A DNA stretch of 64,000 nt. Origin: Yoonia vestfoldensis SKA53 (lineage in GTDB: Bacteria > Pseudomonadota > Alphaproteobacteria > Rhodobacterales > Rhodobacteraceae). The translations under genes were made by a program, and so were the position numbers. The DNA is taken from NCBI RefSeq assembly GCF_000152785.1, contig NZ_CH672414.1:1738639-1802638 (forward strand), written 5' to 3'. The notes under the pieces are model-generated. The model ran no database searches. It worked only from the letters and a program-made list of their open reading frames with translations, and was not told the origin of the DNA. Below, piece after piece: positions 48,292-56,691 of this stretch (position 1 is its first letter; each line of letters starts with the position of its first letter).

Positions 48292-48435
48292 TTATGCAGT
48301 CAGGCTTCGCCTGTCGCGATCTGTGTCAAAGATGACGCTTGGATCGGTGAACCGGACATCGCGCAGCATGGGGTGCAACCCAGTGGCGCATTCATCGACC
48401 AAAGGCACAAAATCAATGCTGTTTGTGGATGCGCA
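48292..48435 (-). pseudogene. Possible truncated gene remnant downstream of tRNA-Gln
   Basis: A 47-codon open frame with protein-like composition (SIDFVPLVDECATGLHPMLR..., ...DPSVIFDTDRDRR) that ends in TAA at 48292-48294 but has an in-frame stop, no start and no ribosome binding site at its 5' end. It lies 23 bp after the tRNA. It could be the tail of a degraded gene. It could also be chance. Confidence 0.3.
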
Positions 48436-48483
48436 TCATCTTACCAGATGGCCATGGGTGCAGCCGCGCGCGGGGCTTGCCCG

Positions 48484-49734
48484 CTATTGCGCAACCGCGA
48501 CGATGCGCTCAAGATAAACGGCCAAAGCATCACGGTCCTCGGGCGCGGCGATCCTTTGTTCGGGCATGCGCGAACCGGGTGTATAGGCCTCTGGGCCATA
48601 GGTGAACAAGTCGGACAGGGTTTGCGGTGTCCAGATGATGGCAAGCTGCTGCAAAGCATCGGAATACGCATACCCCGGTTGCGAGCCGATCTTGCGGCCA
48701 AAAATGCCGAACAGGCTCGGGCCTGCCCTGCTATGATCATCCGGCGCCAGTGAATGGCAGACGGCGCAATTTTTCCAAATCTCGGCACCACGGCTGCTGT
48801 CATGCGCAGCAGGCACGGCCTCAGTCACACCGCCACCCAAGGCAGCACCGTCAAGCGACCAGCGACGGATCGTTCCATCGGTACCAGAGGTGAACAGCTG
48901 CCCCTGCGCGATCGCCAAACCCCAGACAGGACCGTTGGCCGCCATGAACGATTGGCGCGGCACAAGGTCATTGCTTTGTATCAGCCAGACCGTCCCGTCG
49001 AGAGTGCCTGCCGCGATATGACCCGACCCCGATGCAACAGACACCAAAGGACGGTCGGTCAAAAACCGGTCAGATCGCAACACGCCAGCGTCATCATATA
49101 GCCGCAACGCCCCGTCGGCGAATATGACCGCAATACCGTCGTCCGCGCGCACTAGACCATTGGGAAGCGCGGGAAGTCCGATCCTGAATGTCATATCTGA
49201 TAGCGGGGTCCAGCGGGCCAGCAGCAGGTCTCCACCGACGGTGACCAGATCACCACCCGGCAGAAAGCCAAGGCCGGTGACGCGGTCACTGTGGGCGACA
49301 AAAGTCTGCGTTTCGCGGGTGGCAAGATCAAGGCGCACAACACGCCCATCCCAGTAACCCGCAGCAACCTGCGCCCCGTCATCGCTGACATCCAGCGACG
49401 CTATGGCAGATTGGCCCGGTGGCGTGACAAACTCCGGTATCCGTCCATCGGCTTGCCAGACGGCCAGACGCCCATCCTGTCCCGCCGTCATAAAGCCGCC
49501 CATCGGCAAAAGCCGGACGGCCGTCACATTGCCGCTGTGAAACCGCGTCACATTGCGCGCGGTTGCCGCATCGAGATCCCACAGGATCGCGCGCGTATCA
49601 AAGCCGCCGGACACCAACAGCCCTTGCCCTGCATCCAACGCCCCCACCGGCCCGCCATGCCCGACCAGATCCTGCGCAGCCGCAGGCCCGATCAGGCCCG
49701 CAGCCACGATCAGCGGTATCAGACCCGAGCGCAT
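48484..49734 (-). CDS. Periplasmic WD40 beta-propeller fused to class I cytochrome c
   Basis: A 416-residue exported protein. A signal peptide (MRSGLIPLIVAAGLIGPAAAQ) is followed by about six to seven WD40-like repeats over residues 22-305 (GHGGPVGALDAGQGLLVSGGFDTRAILWDL, HSDRVTGLGF, GTIRRWSLDG). A C-terminal mono-haem cytochrome c domain has CAVCH at 323-327 and probable axial Met390 (GSRMPEQ). The domain order suggests a docking propeller that presents a cytochrome. It is the last gene downstream of the formate dehydrogenase operon, 13 nt after a 51-residue peptide gene. A role as electron acceptor is inferred from position. Confidence 0.85.
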   Translation of the reverse strand: MRSGLIPLIVAAGLIGPAAAQDLVGHGGPVGALDAGQGLLVSGGFDTRAILWDLDAATARNVTRFHSGNVTAVRLLPMGGFMTAGQDGRLAVWQADGRIPEFVTPPGQSAIASLDVSDDGAQVAAGYWDGRVVRLDLATRETQTFVAHSDRVTGLGFLPGGDLVTVGGDLLLARWTPLSDMTFRIGLPALPNGLVRADDGIAVIFADGALRLYDDAGVLRSDRFLTDRPLVSVASGSGHIAAGTLDGTVWLIQSNDLVPRQSFMAANGPVWGLAIAQGQLFTSGTDGTIRRWSLDGAALGGGVTEAVPAAHDSSRGAEIWKNCAVCHSLAPDDHSRAGPSLFGIFGRKIGSQPGYAYSDALQQLAIIWTPQTLSDLFTYGPEAYTPGSRMPEQRIAAPEDRDALAVYLERIVAVAQ

Positions 49735-49747
49735 GATCCGCGAAGGA

Positions 49748-49903
49748 TCAATAGGCGTACAGATTGGCTCCCGGTTCACCGACCCGCGCACCTTCGGTCG
49801 CGTAGGCCGAATAGCTGGGCTGCTGGAACGAGTCTTGCAAAACAGACGCCGCACCAACGGCGACGACACCGGCAAAGATCACGGCAAAGATAAAGGCTTT
49901 CAT
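49748..49903 (-). CDS. 51-residue exported or membrane peptide, unknown function
   Basis: A small gene with a strong ribosome binding site (CAGGAGAAC) 5 nt before ATG 49903. The product starts MKAFIFAVIFAGVVAVGAAS, a hydrophobic segment that is either a signal peptide or a membrane anchor, followed by a short polar tail rich in Tyr, Ala and Gly (SYSAYATEGARVGEPGANLYAY). It lies between apbC (27 bp) and the WD40-cytochrome c gene (13 bp) on the same strand. I do not recognise the family. Good translation signals and placement in the operon argue that it is real. Confidence 0.7.
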   Translation of the reverse strand: MKAFIFAVIFAGVVAVGAASVLQDSFQQPSYSAYATEGARVGEPGANLYAY

Positions 49904-49930
49904 ATCAGTTCTCCTGTGTGTTTCAGTCTA

Positions 49931-51022
49931 TCAAATCTTACGCGGGGCAAGCCCCGCCTTTTCGTCGCCCAGGCCATCAAGCATGGTCTGGGCAATATCC
50001 TTGTAGATGCGCCCCAACGGGCCATCTGGATCGCGCGCAACAATCGGTTGCCCCGCATCCGATGCCGCCCGCAGCGCCATCGTCAGCGGCACCGCCCCCA
50101 GAAATGGCACAGCCAGACGCGTAGCTTCGGTTCTGGCACCGCCATCGCCAAAGATCGCATGACTACTGCCGCAATCAGGGCAGATGAATTGCGACATGTT
50201 CTCGATGACGCCAAGGATCGGGACATCGACCTTGCGGAACATGGCGATCCCGCGCCGCACGTCAATCAGCGACAGGTCCTGCGGGGTGGACACGATCACC
50301 GCCCCTGCCAGCCGCGTACCTTGGGCCAGCGCCAATTGCGCATCGCCTGTTCCGGGCGGCATATCCACCAGCAGCACATCCAGCGCGCCCCATTCCACAT
50401 CGGCCATCATCTGTGTGATCGCCGACATCACCATCGGCCCACGCCAGACCATCGCGGTTTCGGGTTCAACCAGCAGGCCCATCGACATTGCCTGCAGCCC
50501 ATAAGCCCGCATTGGCCGCAATTTGCGCCCCTCGCCCATACCCGGTTTGCCATGCAAGCCCAGCAGGGTCGGCAAGGAAGGGCCATAGATATCGGCATCC
50601 AGAATGCCAACGCGCAACCCCATCGCAACCAGCGCTAGCCCCAGATTGACCGTTGTGGTCGATTTACCAACCCCGCCCTTGCCAGAGGCCACGGCAATCA
50701 CATGGCGGACGCTGTCCAGCGGGTCGATCTTTGCAGGCGTCTGCGCCACGAGTTTTGGCGGCGCGGCACGTTCAGCGGTTAGCACAACAAATGCTGAAGT
50801 CACCCCTGCCAATGTCCGCAGACGCGCCTCGAGGGTGTCGCGCAGCGGGGCAAAGGCGCCCGCTTCTTCCGGCGTGATCTGGATCGACAGGCTAACCCGT
50901 CCACCGGACTGGTTCAAACCTGCAATGCGCCCCGATGTACCCAAGGGTTGGCCGTCAGGCAAAAGCATCGCCCCCAGAACCCCGGATATATCATCATCGA
51001 GATCGCGGTTGCCTTGGGACAT
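49931..51022 (-). CDS. apbC: Iron-sulfur cluster carrier protein ApbC/Mrp
   Basis: P-loop NTPase (363 residues) that carries and delivers [4Fe-4S] clusters. ATG 51022 gives MSQGNRDLDDDISGVLG. The N-terminal MIP18-like domain (about 1-90) is followed by the deviant Walker A ASGKGGVGKSTTTVN (about 111-125), Walker B LLVDMPPGTGDAQL, and the cluster-binding CxxC in FICPDCGSSHAIFG (about 265-278). It lies downstream of formate dehydrogenase subunits that need at least five FeS clusters, separated by a strong hairpin. It is a general housekeeping factor, so the linkage may reflect demand. Confidence 0.93.
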   Translation of the reverse strand: MSQGNRDLDDDISGVLGAMLLPDGQPLGTSGRIAGLNQSGGRVSLSIQITPEEAGAFAPLRDTLEARLRTLAGVTSAFVVLTAERAAPPKLVAQTPAKIDPLDSVRHVIAVASGKGGVGKSTTTVNLGLALVAMGLRVGILDADIYGPSLPTLLGLHGKPGMGEGRKLRPMRAYGLQAMSMGLLVEPETAMVWRGPMVMSAITQMMADVEWGALDVLLVDMPPGTGDAQLALAQGTRLAGAVIVSTPQDLSLIDVRRGIAMFRKVDVPILGVIENMSQFICPDCGSSHAIFGDGGARTEATRLAVPFLGAVPLTMALRAASDAGQPIVARDPDGPLGRIYKDIAQTMLDGLGDEKAGLAPRKI

Positions 51023-51050
51023 ATTTCTCACAACGTATTTCAGGGCAAAC

Positions 51051-51078
51051 GACCCAGCCTCTTGTCCGAGGCTGGGTC
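51051..51078 (-). terminator. Hairpin terminator or attenuator between FDH gamma and apbC
   Basis: A perfect 11-bp stem GACCCAGCCTC/GAGGCTGGGTC around a 6-nt loop, 25 nt after the gamma subunit stop, followed on the minus strand by GTTTGCC. The T run is short, so it may only partly terminate, lowering expression of apbC and the genes behind it relative to fdh. Confidence 0.75.
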
Positions 51079-51103
51079 GCATCTGTTTGTATCAAACGTC
51101 CGA

Positions 51104-52087
51104 TTACTCGGCAGGTGTCGACAACGCGCTATCCTTGGAGGATTTTGCTTTCTCTTGCTCGACCCAAAGACCGTGATGCTCTTTCGCCCAATTGACGTCA
51201 ACTTCGCCAGATCCCATCGCGTCAAACGCACCTTCCATACCGACCGAGCCGATGTAGATATGAGCGATGATGATGGCCGAAAGGCCCGCTGCGATCAAAG
51301 CATGGATGGTCTGGTACAATTGCCAATCAGCCGCAGCACCCGCAACACCGGGGAACAGCAACATGACACCTGTGAAGGACAAGCCAGCGCCGCCAATGAT
51401 CACCGCCCAAAAGATGACTTTCTGACCGGCGTTGAACTTTTTCGCAGGTGGATGCACGCCTTTTTTGAAGATGCCACCACCCTGCTTGAGCCATTCAACA
51501 TCAACCTTGTCAGGGATATTGTCGATCACCCACAAAACAAAGATCAGCGCCAAAGCCACCATGAACGGCCACGCCAGATAGTTATGCGCAATCTTGCCAA
51601 GGGATGTCAGCGCACCAAACGCATTTTCCCCCAAAAGCGGCAGGATCACGGACGTACCAATGATCAGGTTCAGCCCGGTCAGCGCCAGAATGATAAAGGT
51701 CGAGGCCAGTGTCCAATGCGCGAAACGGTCGATCGCACCGAAGCGCAGTATCTTCAGGCCAGACATGCCTGAATCCACCTTGATCCGTCCACGGAACATA
51801 TAGAACAGCGCGAGCAGACCGACCATGCCCACAACAGCAATCACAGACAGCGTCTGTACTGTGCCAACCTGAAACGCAGCCCAGGACTTGTTGTCCGGCT
51901 TGATCAGGTTTGCAGCATTGCTGTCCGGAATGGAGACGCGCCCGGCCACCGCGTTGGTATCGGTGCCCAATGCCTCGAACATCGATTCCTCGGTCACGGC
52001 GCGTTCTGTTGGATTCACCTGCGCATTGGCCTGTCCGACAAAGACAAGAACCGCGAGAGCGATCATAAACTGAGATAAGTATCGCAT
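51104..52087 (-). CDS. Formate dehydrogenase gamma subunit, cytochrome b
   Basis: A 327-residue membrane anchor that passes electrons from the beta subunit to the quinone pool. The N-terminus has a signal-like segment (MRYLSQFMIALAVLVFVGQANAQ) and an extra periplasmic stretch of about 90 residues with one helix (TVQTLSVIAVVGMVGLLALFYMF). The four-helix cytochrome b556 core follows, with haem-ligand histidines in RFAHWTLASTF, AHNYLAWPFM and QTIHALIAAGLSAIIIAHIYIG. AAGGAGG stands before ATG 52087. Third of alpha-beta-gamma, 13 bp after beta. Confidence 0.92.
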   Translation of the reverse strand: MRYLSQFMIALAVLVFVGQANAQVNPTERAVTEESMFEALGTDTNAVAGRVSIPDSNAANLIKPDNKSWAAFQVGTVQTLSVIAVVGMVGLLALFYMFRGRIKVDSGMSGLKILRFGAIDRFAHWTLASTFIILALTGLNLIIGTSVILPLLGENAFGALTSLGKIAHNYLAWPFMVALALIFVLWVIDNIPDKVDVEWLKQGGGIFKKGVHPPAKKFNAGQKVIFWAVIIGGAGLSFTGVMLLFPGVAGAAADWQLYQTIHALIAAGLSAIIIAHIYIGSVGMEGAFDAMGSGEVDVNWAKEHHGLWVEQEKAKSSKDSALSTPAE

Positions 52088-52100
52088 CCTGATATCCTCC

Positions 52101-52697
52101 TTAAACCGCTACCGTTTCGCCATAAGCCGTGCGCCAACCCCAGGCGCCTGACCCATAACCGCGTGTGACAACCCGCTCACGATAGATGTCGGCGATGATG
52201 TCGCCATCCCCCGCCAGCAGCGCCTTTGTTGAACACATTTCAGCGCAAAGAGGCAGCTTGCCTTCGGCAAGACGGTTCGAACCATATTTCACGTATTCTG
52301 CCTGTGACATGTCCGGCTCTGGACCGCCCGAACAATACGTGCATTTGTCCATCTTTCCACGCGTACCGAAATTGGCAGTTTGTGGATATTGGGGTGCGCC
52401 AAACGGACAAGCGTAGCTGCAATAACCGCAGCCGATGCAGGTGTCCTTGTTGTGCAACACGACAGCATCGTCGGTGGTGTAAAAACAATCCACCGGACAG
52501 ACCGACGCGCAAGGTGCGTCGGTACAATGCATACAAGCCATCGACACCGACCGTTCACCGGGCAGACCATCATTCAGAGTGACGACCCGGCGGCGGTTGA
52601 TGCCCCACGGCACCTCGTGTTCGTTTTTGCAGGCGGTAACGCAGGCGTTGCATTCGATGCAGCGGTCCGCGTCACAAAGGAATTTCATGCGTGCCAT
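52101..52697 (-). CDS. Formate dehydrogenase beta subunit, four [4Fe-4S] ferredoxin type
   Basis: A 198-residue electron-transfer subunit. Four cysteine groups are visible: CDADRCIECNACVTACK (about 8-24), CMHCTDAPCASVCPVDC (about 55-71), CIGCGYCSYACPFG (about 88-101) and CTYC...CAEMC (about 119 and 150). Together they bind four [4Fe-4S] clusters that link the alpha-subunit cluster to the gamma-subunit haem. There is no C-terminal transmembrane helix, so it is the soluble FDH3-type beta subunit, carried across the membrane with alpha. The gap to alpha is 15 bp. Confidence 0.93.
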   Translation of the reverse strand: MARMKFLCDADRCIECNACVTACKNEHEVPWGINRRRVVTLNDGLPGERSVSMACMHCTDAPCASVCPVDCFYTTDDAVVLHNKDTCIGCGYCSYACPFGAPQYPQTANFGTRGKMDKCTYCSGGPEPDMSQAEYVKYGSNRLAEGKLPLCAEMCSTKALLAGDGDIIADIYRERVVTRGYGSGAWGWRTAYGETVAV

Positions 52698-52712
52698 TTT
52701 TTTGATCCTCCC

Positions 52713-55682
52713 TTATGCCGCTGCGATTTGGCAAAGTGTGACTTTGCCTTCATGCATACCGGTCACCGGGTCATAGCCGTAGCTGGTGATAACGTTGACG
52801 GATTCGCCCAGAACGATCGGGTCAGTGCCGGCAGGGTAATTGCCGCGCTGATCTTCACCCTGGAACCAGCCTGCGAAGTGGAACGGCATAAAGGCCAGAC
52901 CGGAATTCACCCGCTCGGTGACCAGCGCCTTTACCCGTGCCTTGGACTCGTTCTCGGGGCCGTAAACCCAGACCCAATCGCCATCGACGATACCGCGGGC
53001 GGTGGCGTCTGCGGGGTTGATCTCGACGAACATGTCCTGCTGAAGTTCGGCAAGCCATGGGTTCGACCGGGTTTCCTCGCCGCCGCCTTCGTATTCAACC
53101 AAACGACCAGAGGTCAGGATGATCGGGAAGTCCGCGGCAATATTACGGTCCACGGCGCTTTGCTGCACCACTTTACCGATGTTTGGCATCCGCTGCTGAC
53201 GACGGTCGTCATTGGTCGGATATTCCGCCACCAGCTCAGGGCGTGCCGAATAGATCGGCTCGCGGTGAACAGGAATCGGGTCTGGCAGGTTCCACGCGAC
53301 GGCGCGGGCCTTGCCGTTGCCGTAGGGGACGCAACCATGTTCGATCGCCACCCGCTGGATGCCGCCCGACAAGTCGAGAGACCAGCTGACGCCATTGATC
53401 TTTTCTTCGTCGCCGCCGCCGATACCTTCGATCACAGCCCGTTCGCGCGCCGTCAAATCGGTATCCCAGCCCAGTTCTTTCAGCACGCCCATGGTGAATT
53501 GGGGATAGCCGTCCTGAATCTCGGAACCGGGGTTCCAGCTGCCTTCGGCAAGAAGCGTCTCGCCGTCACGCTCAAGCCCGAAACGTGGGCGGAACGCGCC
53601 ACCACCCTCTTTCACCGGAATATTGGTGTTATAAAGGATGTGGCTGCCGGGATGCCGGAATTCAGGCGTGCCCCAGCAAGGCCAAGGCAGACCGTAAAAG
53701 TCGCCTGCGATCTCGGCGGGTGCATCGGGCAGTGCCTTCAGCGTAACCAGATCGAAATGCTGCTGGTTGGCCATATGGGCCTTCAGCCGCTCTGGGCTTT
53801 GGCCTGTGTAACCAACAGACCAGCCACCACGGTTGATTTCGCGCAGGATGGATTCTGGTGTTGGCTCCATGCGGAACTTGCCCTGGACCAGCTCAAAGTT
53901 CTTGAACATCTCATCGGCAAAGCCAAGCCGCTGCGACAGGCCATACATGACTGCATAATCATTGTCGGATTCGAAAATCGGATCGACAACTTTTTCGCCC
54001 CATTGCACGGACCGGTTGGACGCGGTGCGCGAACCGGAACATTCAAACTGCGTGCAGACTGGCAGCAGATAGGTGTTATCAGTGCGCGAATGCAATGCGG
54101 CAAAAGTCGTTGGGTGCGGGTCGGCAACGACCAGCAGATCCAGCGCATCCATGCCGCGACGGGCATCCTGCATCCGAGGAACTGTGTTGCCGCCGTGGCC
54201 GAAGACCAGCATCGCCTTGATGTTGTCTTTCTGGTCAACTTCTTCGCTGTCCATCGTGACCGCATCGAACCAGCGGGTCGAGGTGATGCCCGGAATGGCC
54301 ATGTTTTCCTCGGATGTCCGCGCGTCGCGTCCACCTTTGGAAGGCACTTCGTCAAAACGGCTGACAAAATAATTGTAAGGCACTTCCCAAACACGCGACC
54401 AATGCTGCCATGCGCCTGCGCCCAGACCGTAGTAGCAAGGCAGGTTGCCCACATCGAGACCAAAGTCCGTCGCACCCTGCACGTTGCAGTGACCGCGGAA
54501 AATATTGGCGCCATTGCCCTGGCCGCCGACGTTGCCCGTCGCCAGCAGCAGAATGTTGTAGGCGCGCACATTGGCCGTGCCGACAGTATGCTGCGTGCCA
54601 CCCATGCACCAAATAAAGGTCGATGGGCGTTCCTTGGCGAATTTCTCGGCGGCACGTTTCAGCGTGTCACCATCGACGCCAGCGATCTTCTCGACGACCT
54701 CGGGCGTGTAGGCTTTCACCACTTCGCGCACCTGGTCCATGCCGTAAACGCGCTGTGCCAGATATTCGGTATCTTCCCAGCCGTTTTCGAAGATGTGGTA
54801 AAGCATCCCGTTGATCACGGCGATATCGGTGCCGGGGCGGAAACGGATGTATTCGGTGGCATGGGCGGCCGTGCGGGTAAAGCGCGGGTCAAGCACGATC
54901 ACGTTGGCGCGCTGGGTTTCCTTGCCGGTGAGGATGTGCTGCATCGACACTGGATGCGCCTCTGCCGCGTTCGACCCCATGAAGATCACGGTTTTCGAAT
55001 TGCGGATGTCGTTATAGCTATTGGTCATCGCACCATAGCCCCAGGTGTTCGCAACACCCGCCACTGTGGTCGAATGGCAAATCCGCGCCTGGTGGTCGAC
55101 GTTGTTGGTCCCCCAGAAAGCCGCAAATTTGCGGAACAGGTAAGACCCTTCATTGCTGAACTTGGCCGAGCCCAGCAGATACACGGAATCGGCACCGGAA
55201 TTTTCGCGGATTTCGCCCATCTTGGCGGCGATTTCATCCAGCGCCTGATCCCAGCTGATCCGCTGCCATTCGCCACCGACTTTTTTCATCGGATATTTCA
55301 GGCGGCGATCACCATGCACGACTTCGCGGACCGATGCACCCTTGGCGCAATGGGTGCCGCGGTTGATCGGGCTGTTATAGGCAGGCTCTTGCCCGACCCA
55401 GACACCGTTCTGCACTTCGGCGACGACTGAACACCCGACCGAACAATGGGTACACATGTTCTTTTTGATTTCGATCGGCTGCGCCGGATCGGTAAAACCG
55501 GCGGCTTCGACCCGCCGCGTCAACCCGGACCCAACAGTCGCGATAACAGCAAGGCCGCCAATGCTGAGCCCTGAGGCGCGCAAGAAACTGCGGCGGTCGA
55601 TTGGTTTGGCGGCGACGCCTGCGGCCAATTGCGACAAACGGCCTGTCGCTGTGGCCTCACGTGATCTGCGTTTGACCAGCAT
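52713..55682 (-). CDS. Formate dehydrogenase alpha subunit (Mo/W-bis-MGD, Cys type, Tat-exported)
   Basis: Catalytic subunit, 989 residues, oxidising formate to CO2 in the periplasm. The twin-arginine signal DRRSFLRASGLSIGG is at about 29-43. Cys77, Cys80, Cys84 and Cys112 hold the proximal [4Fe-4S] cluster. Metal ligand Cys202 (QARICHSTTVAGV) is followed by the conserved His203. E. coli FdnG has selenocysteine at this position, so this is the Cys form and no SECIS element is needed. The molybdopterin dinucleotide-binding domain occupies the C-terminus. The start overlaps the stop of the small Tat protein gene (TGATG). Confidence 0.96.
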   Translation of the reverse strand: MLVKRRSREATATGRLSQLAAGVAAKPIDRRSFLRASGLSIGGLAVIATVGSGLTRRVEAAGFTDPAQPIEIKKNMCTHCSVGCSVVAEVQNGVWVGQEPAYNSPINRGTHCAKGASVREVVHGDRRLKYPMKKVGGEWQRISWDQALDEIAAKMGEIRENSGADSVYLLGSAKFSNEGSYLFRKFAAFWGTNNVDHQARICHSTTVAGVANTWGYGAMTNSYNDIRNSKTVIFMGSNAAEAHPVSMQHILTGKETQRANVIVLDPRFTRTAAHATEYIRFRPGTDIAVINGMLYHIFENGWEDTEYLAQRVYGMDQVREVVKAYTPEVVEKIAGVDGDTLKRAAEKFAKERPSTFIWCMGGTQHTVGTANVRAYNILLLATGNVGGQGNGANIFRGHCNVQGATDFGLDVGNLPCYYGLGAGAWQHWSRVWEVPYNYFVSRFDEVPSKGGRDARTSEENMAIPGITSTRWFDAVTMDSEEVDQKDNIKAMLVFGHGGNTVPRMQDARRGMDALDLLVVADPHPTTFAALHSRTDNTYLLPVCTQFECSGSRTASNRSVQWGEKVVDPIFESDNDYAVMYGLSQRLGFADEMFKNFELVQGKFRMEPTPESILREINRGGWSVGYTGQSPERLKAHMANQQHFDLVTLKALPDAPAEIAGDFYGLPWPCWGTPEFRHPGSHILYNTNIPVKEGGGAFRPRFGLERDGETLLAEGSWNPGSEIQDGYPQFTMGVLKELGWDTDLTARERAVIEGIGGGDEEKINGVSWSLDLSGGIQRVAIEHGCVPYGNGKARAVAWNLPDPIPVHREPIYSARPELVAEYPTNDDRRQQRMPNIGKVVQQSAVDRNIAADFPIILTSGRLVEYEGGGEETRSNPWLAELQQDMFVEINPADATARGIVDGDWVWVYGPENESKARVKALVTERVNSGLAFMPFHFAGWFQGEDQRGNYPAGTDPIVLGESVNVITSYGYDPVTGMHEGKVTLCQIAAA

Positions 55683-55894
55683 CAGTTTTCTCCCTGATCA
55701 TAATAGCGATTGGTACGGTAAAAGGCTGCGACATGCTCTGTTTCGCGGTACCGCGCCTTTGTCCGTTCATCCCCAGTTTGCTGTGCCATGACAGGGCGCG
55801 CGCCGCCCATTGTCAGTGCTGCGGCCGAAGCACCCGTCGCCGCGACGCCGAAAAACGCACGGCGGCTCATCGGATCATGTTTGTCTTTCGTCAT
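55682..55894 (-). CDS. Small Tat-targeted protein of FDH operons
   Basis: A 70-residue protein with a clear twin-arginine motif (MSRRAFFGVAATGASAAALTMGG, about 9-31). Its short mature region has RYRETEHVAAFYRTNRYY, and matches the family described as 'formate dehydrogenase region TAT target'. It overlaps the start of the alpha subunit by 1 nt, so it is translated in step with it. Its role is unknown. It may be a fourth small subunit or an export helper for the alpha-beta complex. Confidence 0.9.
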   Translation of the reverse strand: MTKDKHDPMSRRAFFGVAATGASAAALTMGGARPVMAQQTGDERTKARYRETEHVAAFYRTNRYYDQGEN

Positions 55895-55956
55895 CGAGAT
55901 CTCCCTGGTGGCGGCTGCGGCAAGCGGGCTGGCTTGCCGAGGTAAAAATTAGTCTG

Positions 55957-56562
55957 TTAGGCGGCGAGCGCGAAGGCACGCGCCTCGATATCAGTCAGTA
56001 ACCGGCCAATTTCGGCCAGCGGTCGGTAGAAATCTGCACTTGGGGCAATCGCAAGATCATCAAAGAATTGCGCAGCCCAAGGCGCGATATGACGGTTGAA
56101 GAACGCGCGCTGGATATCAGCGCTTGCCACAACGTCGCCAGAAATCATGTCGGCCATCACATCCATCAACAGGGCAATGTGATCTTCGGGTTCGTGCCGC
56201 CCATTGGCACGCGCCACACCCAGACGGGACAGATCATCACGCAACACCGCCAATGGCCGTTCGTTCAAAAATCCGGTCTGGTAAAAGCTCGAATAGGGCA
56301 GCAATTCGCCACGCCCAACGCCGATGAACAATTCGAAAAATTCACGCTCTACCCGGGCAGAATCAGCTGTCTTGGCACACAGCGCCAAAGCGGTAAACGC
56401 GCATCCCAGCGGCGTTTTATCGCCCTGCAACTGAGCGACGTGATTCAGTAATGCCTGATCGGGTGCAGACGACAGCATGCGCGCGAGAAAACGATACTGA
56501 TCGCTTCTCAACGCCTCAAGGGGATCGCTGGCTCGCCCGTTTATGGGCTGGCTATCCGTCAT
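55957..56562 (-). CDS. TorD/DmsD-family chaperone for formate dehydrogenase
   Basis: A 201-residue, almost all-helical protein. I start at ATG 56562 (MTDSQPINGRASD); a GTG 15 nt further up is possible. The family signature is around EFFELFIGVGRGELLPYSSFYQTGFLNERPL (about 76-106), with E-x-F-x2-LF-x-GxGRG-x-L-P-x2-S-x-Y as in FDH and DMSO reductase chaperones. Such proteins bind the Tat signal of the molybdoenzyme and prevent export before cofactor insertion. It lies upstream of the small Tat protein gene with a 62-bp gap. Confidence 0.9.
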   Translation of the reverse strand: MTDSQPINGRASDPLEALRSDQYRFLARMLSSAPDQALLNHVAQLQGDKTPLGCAFTALALCAKTADSARVEREFFELFIGVGRGELLPYSSFYQTGFLNERPLAVLRDDLSRLGVARANGRHEPEDHIALLMDVMADMISGDVVASADIQRAFFNRHIAPWAAQFFDDLAIAPSADFYRPLAEIGRLLTDIEARAFALAA

Positions 56563-56583
56563 GTTACCTAGTCTCACTCCCTA

Positions 56584-56604
56584 GTGGTAAAAAAATAATA
56601 CCAC
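56584..56604. promoter_or_regulatory. Inverted repeat upstream of the FDH chaperone gene
   Basis: GTGGTA (56584-56589) and TACCAC (56599-56604) are perfect inverted repeats separated by nine A/T bases, 21 nt before the chaperone start, in the 129-bp gap between the DUF3306 gene and the fdh genes. This geometry fits a dimeric regulator site. The regulator is not known. Confidence 0.4.
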
Positions 56605-56691
56605 ATCCAACATCTTTACGCAGCCAACCGACGTCTGTCCAGAATCTTTGCATATCGTTGCACACATTTCATCACAAATTGCCGCAAGCGC

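Noticed and set aside
52380-55430. 1016-codon open frame on the plus strand opposite the FDH alpha and beta genes
   Set aside because: Long antisense frames are common opposite GC-rich coding sequence. The minus strand has complete Tat, FeS and active-site motifs, while this frame has no recognisable domain or start signal.
52713-55682. Possible selenocysteine FDH
   Set aside because: The metal-ligand codon is TGC (Cys202), with no in-frame TGA, so no SECIS element is required.
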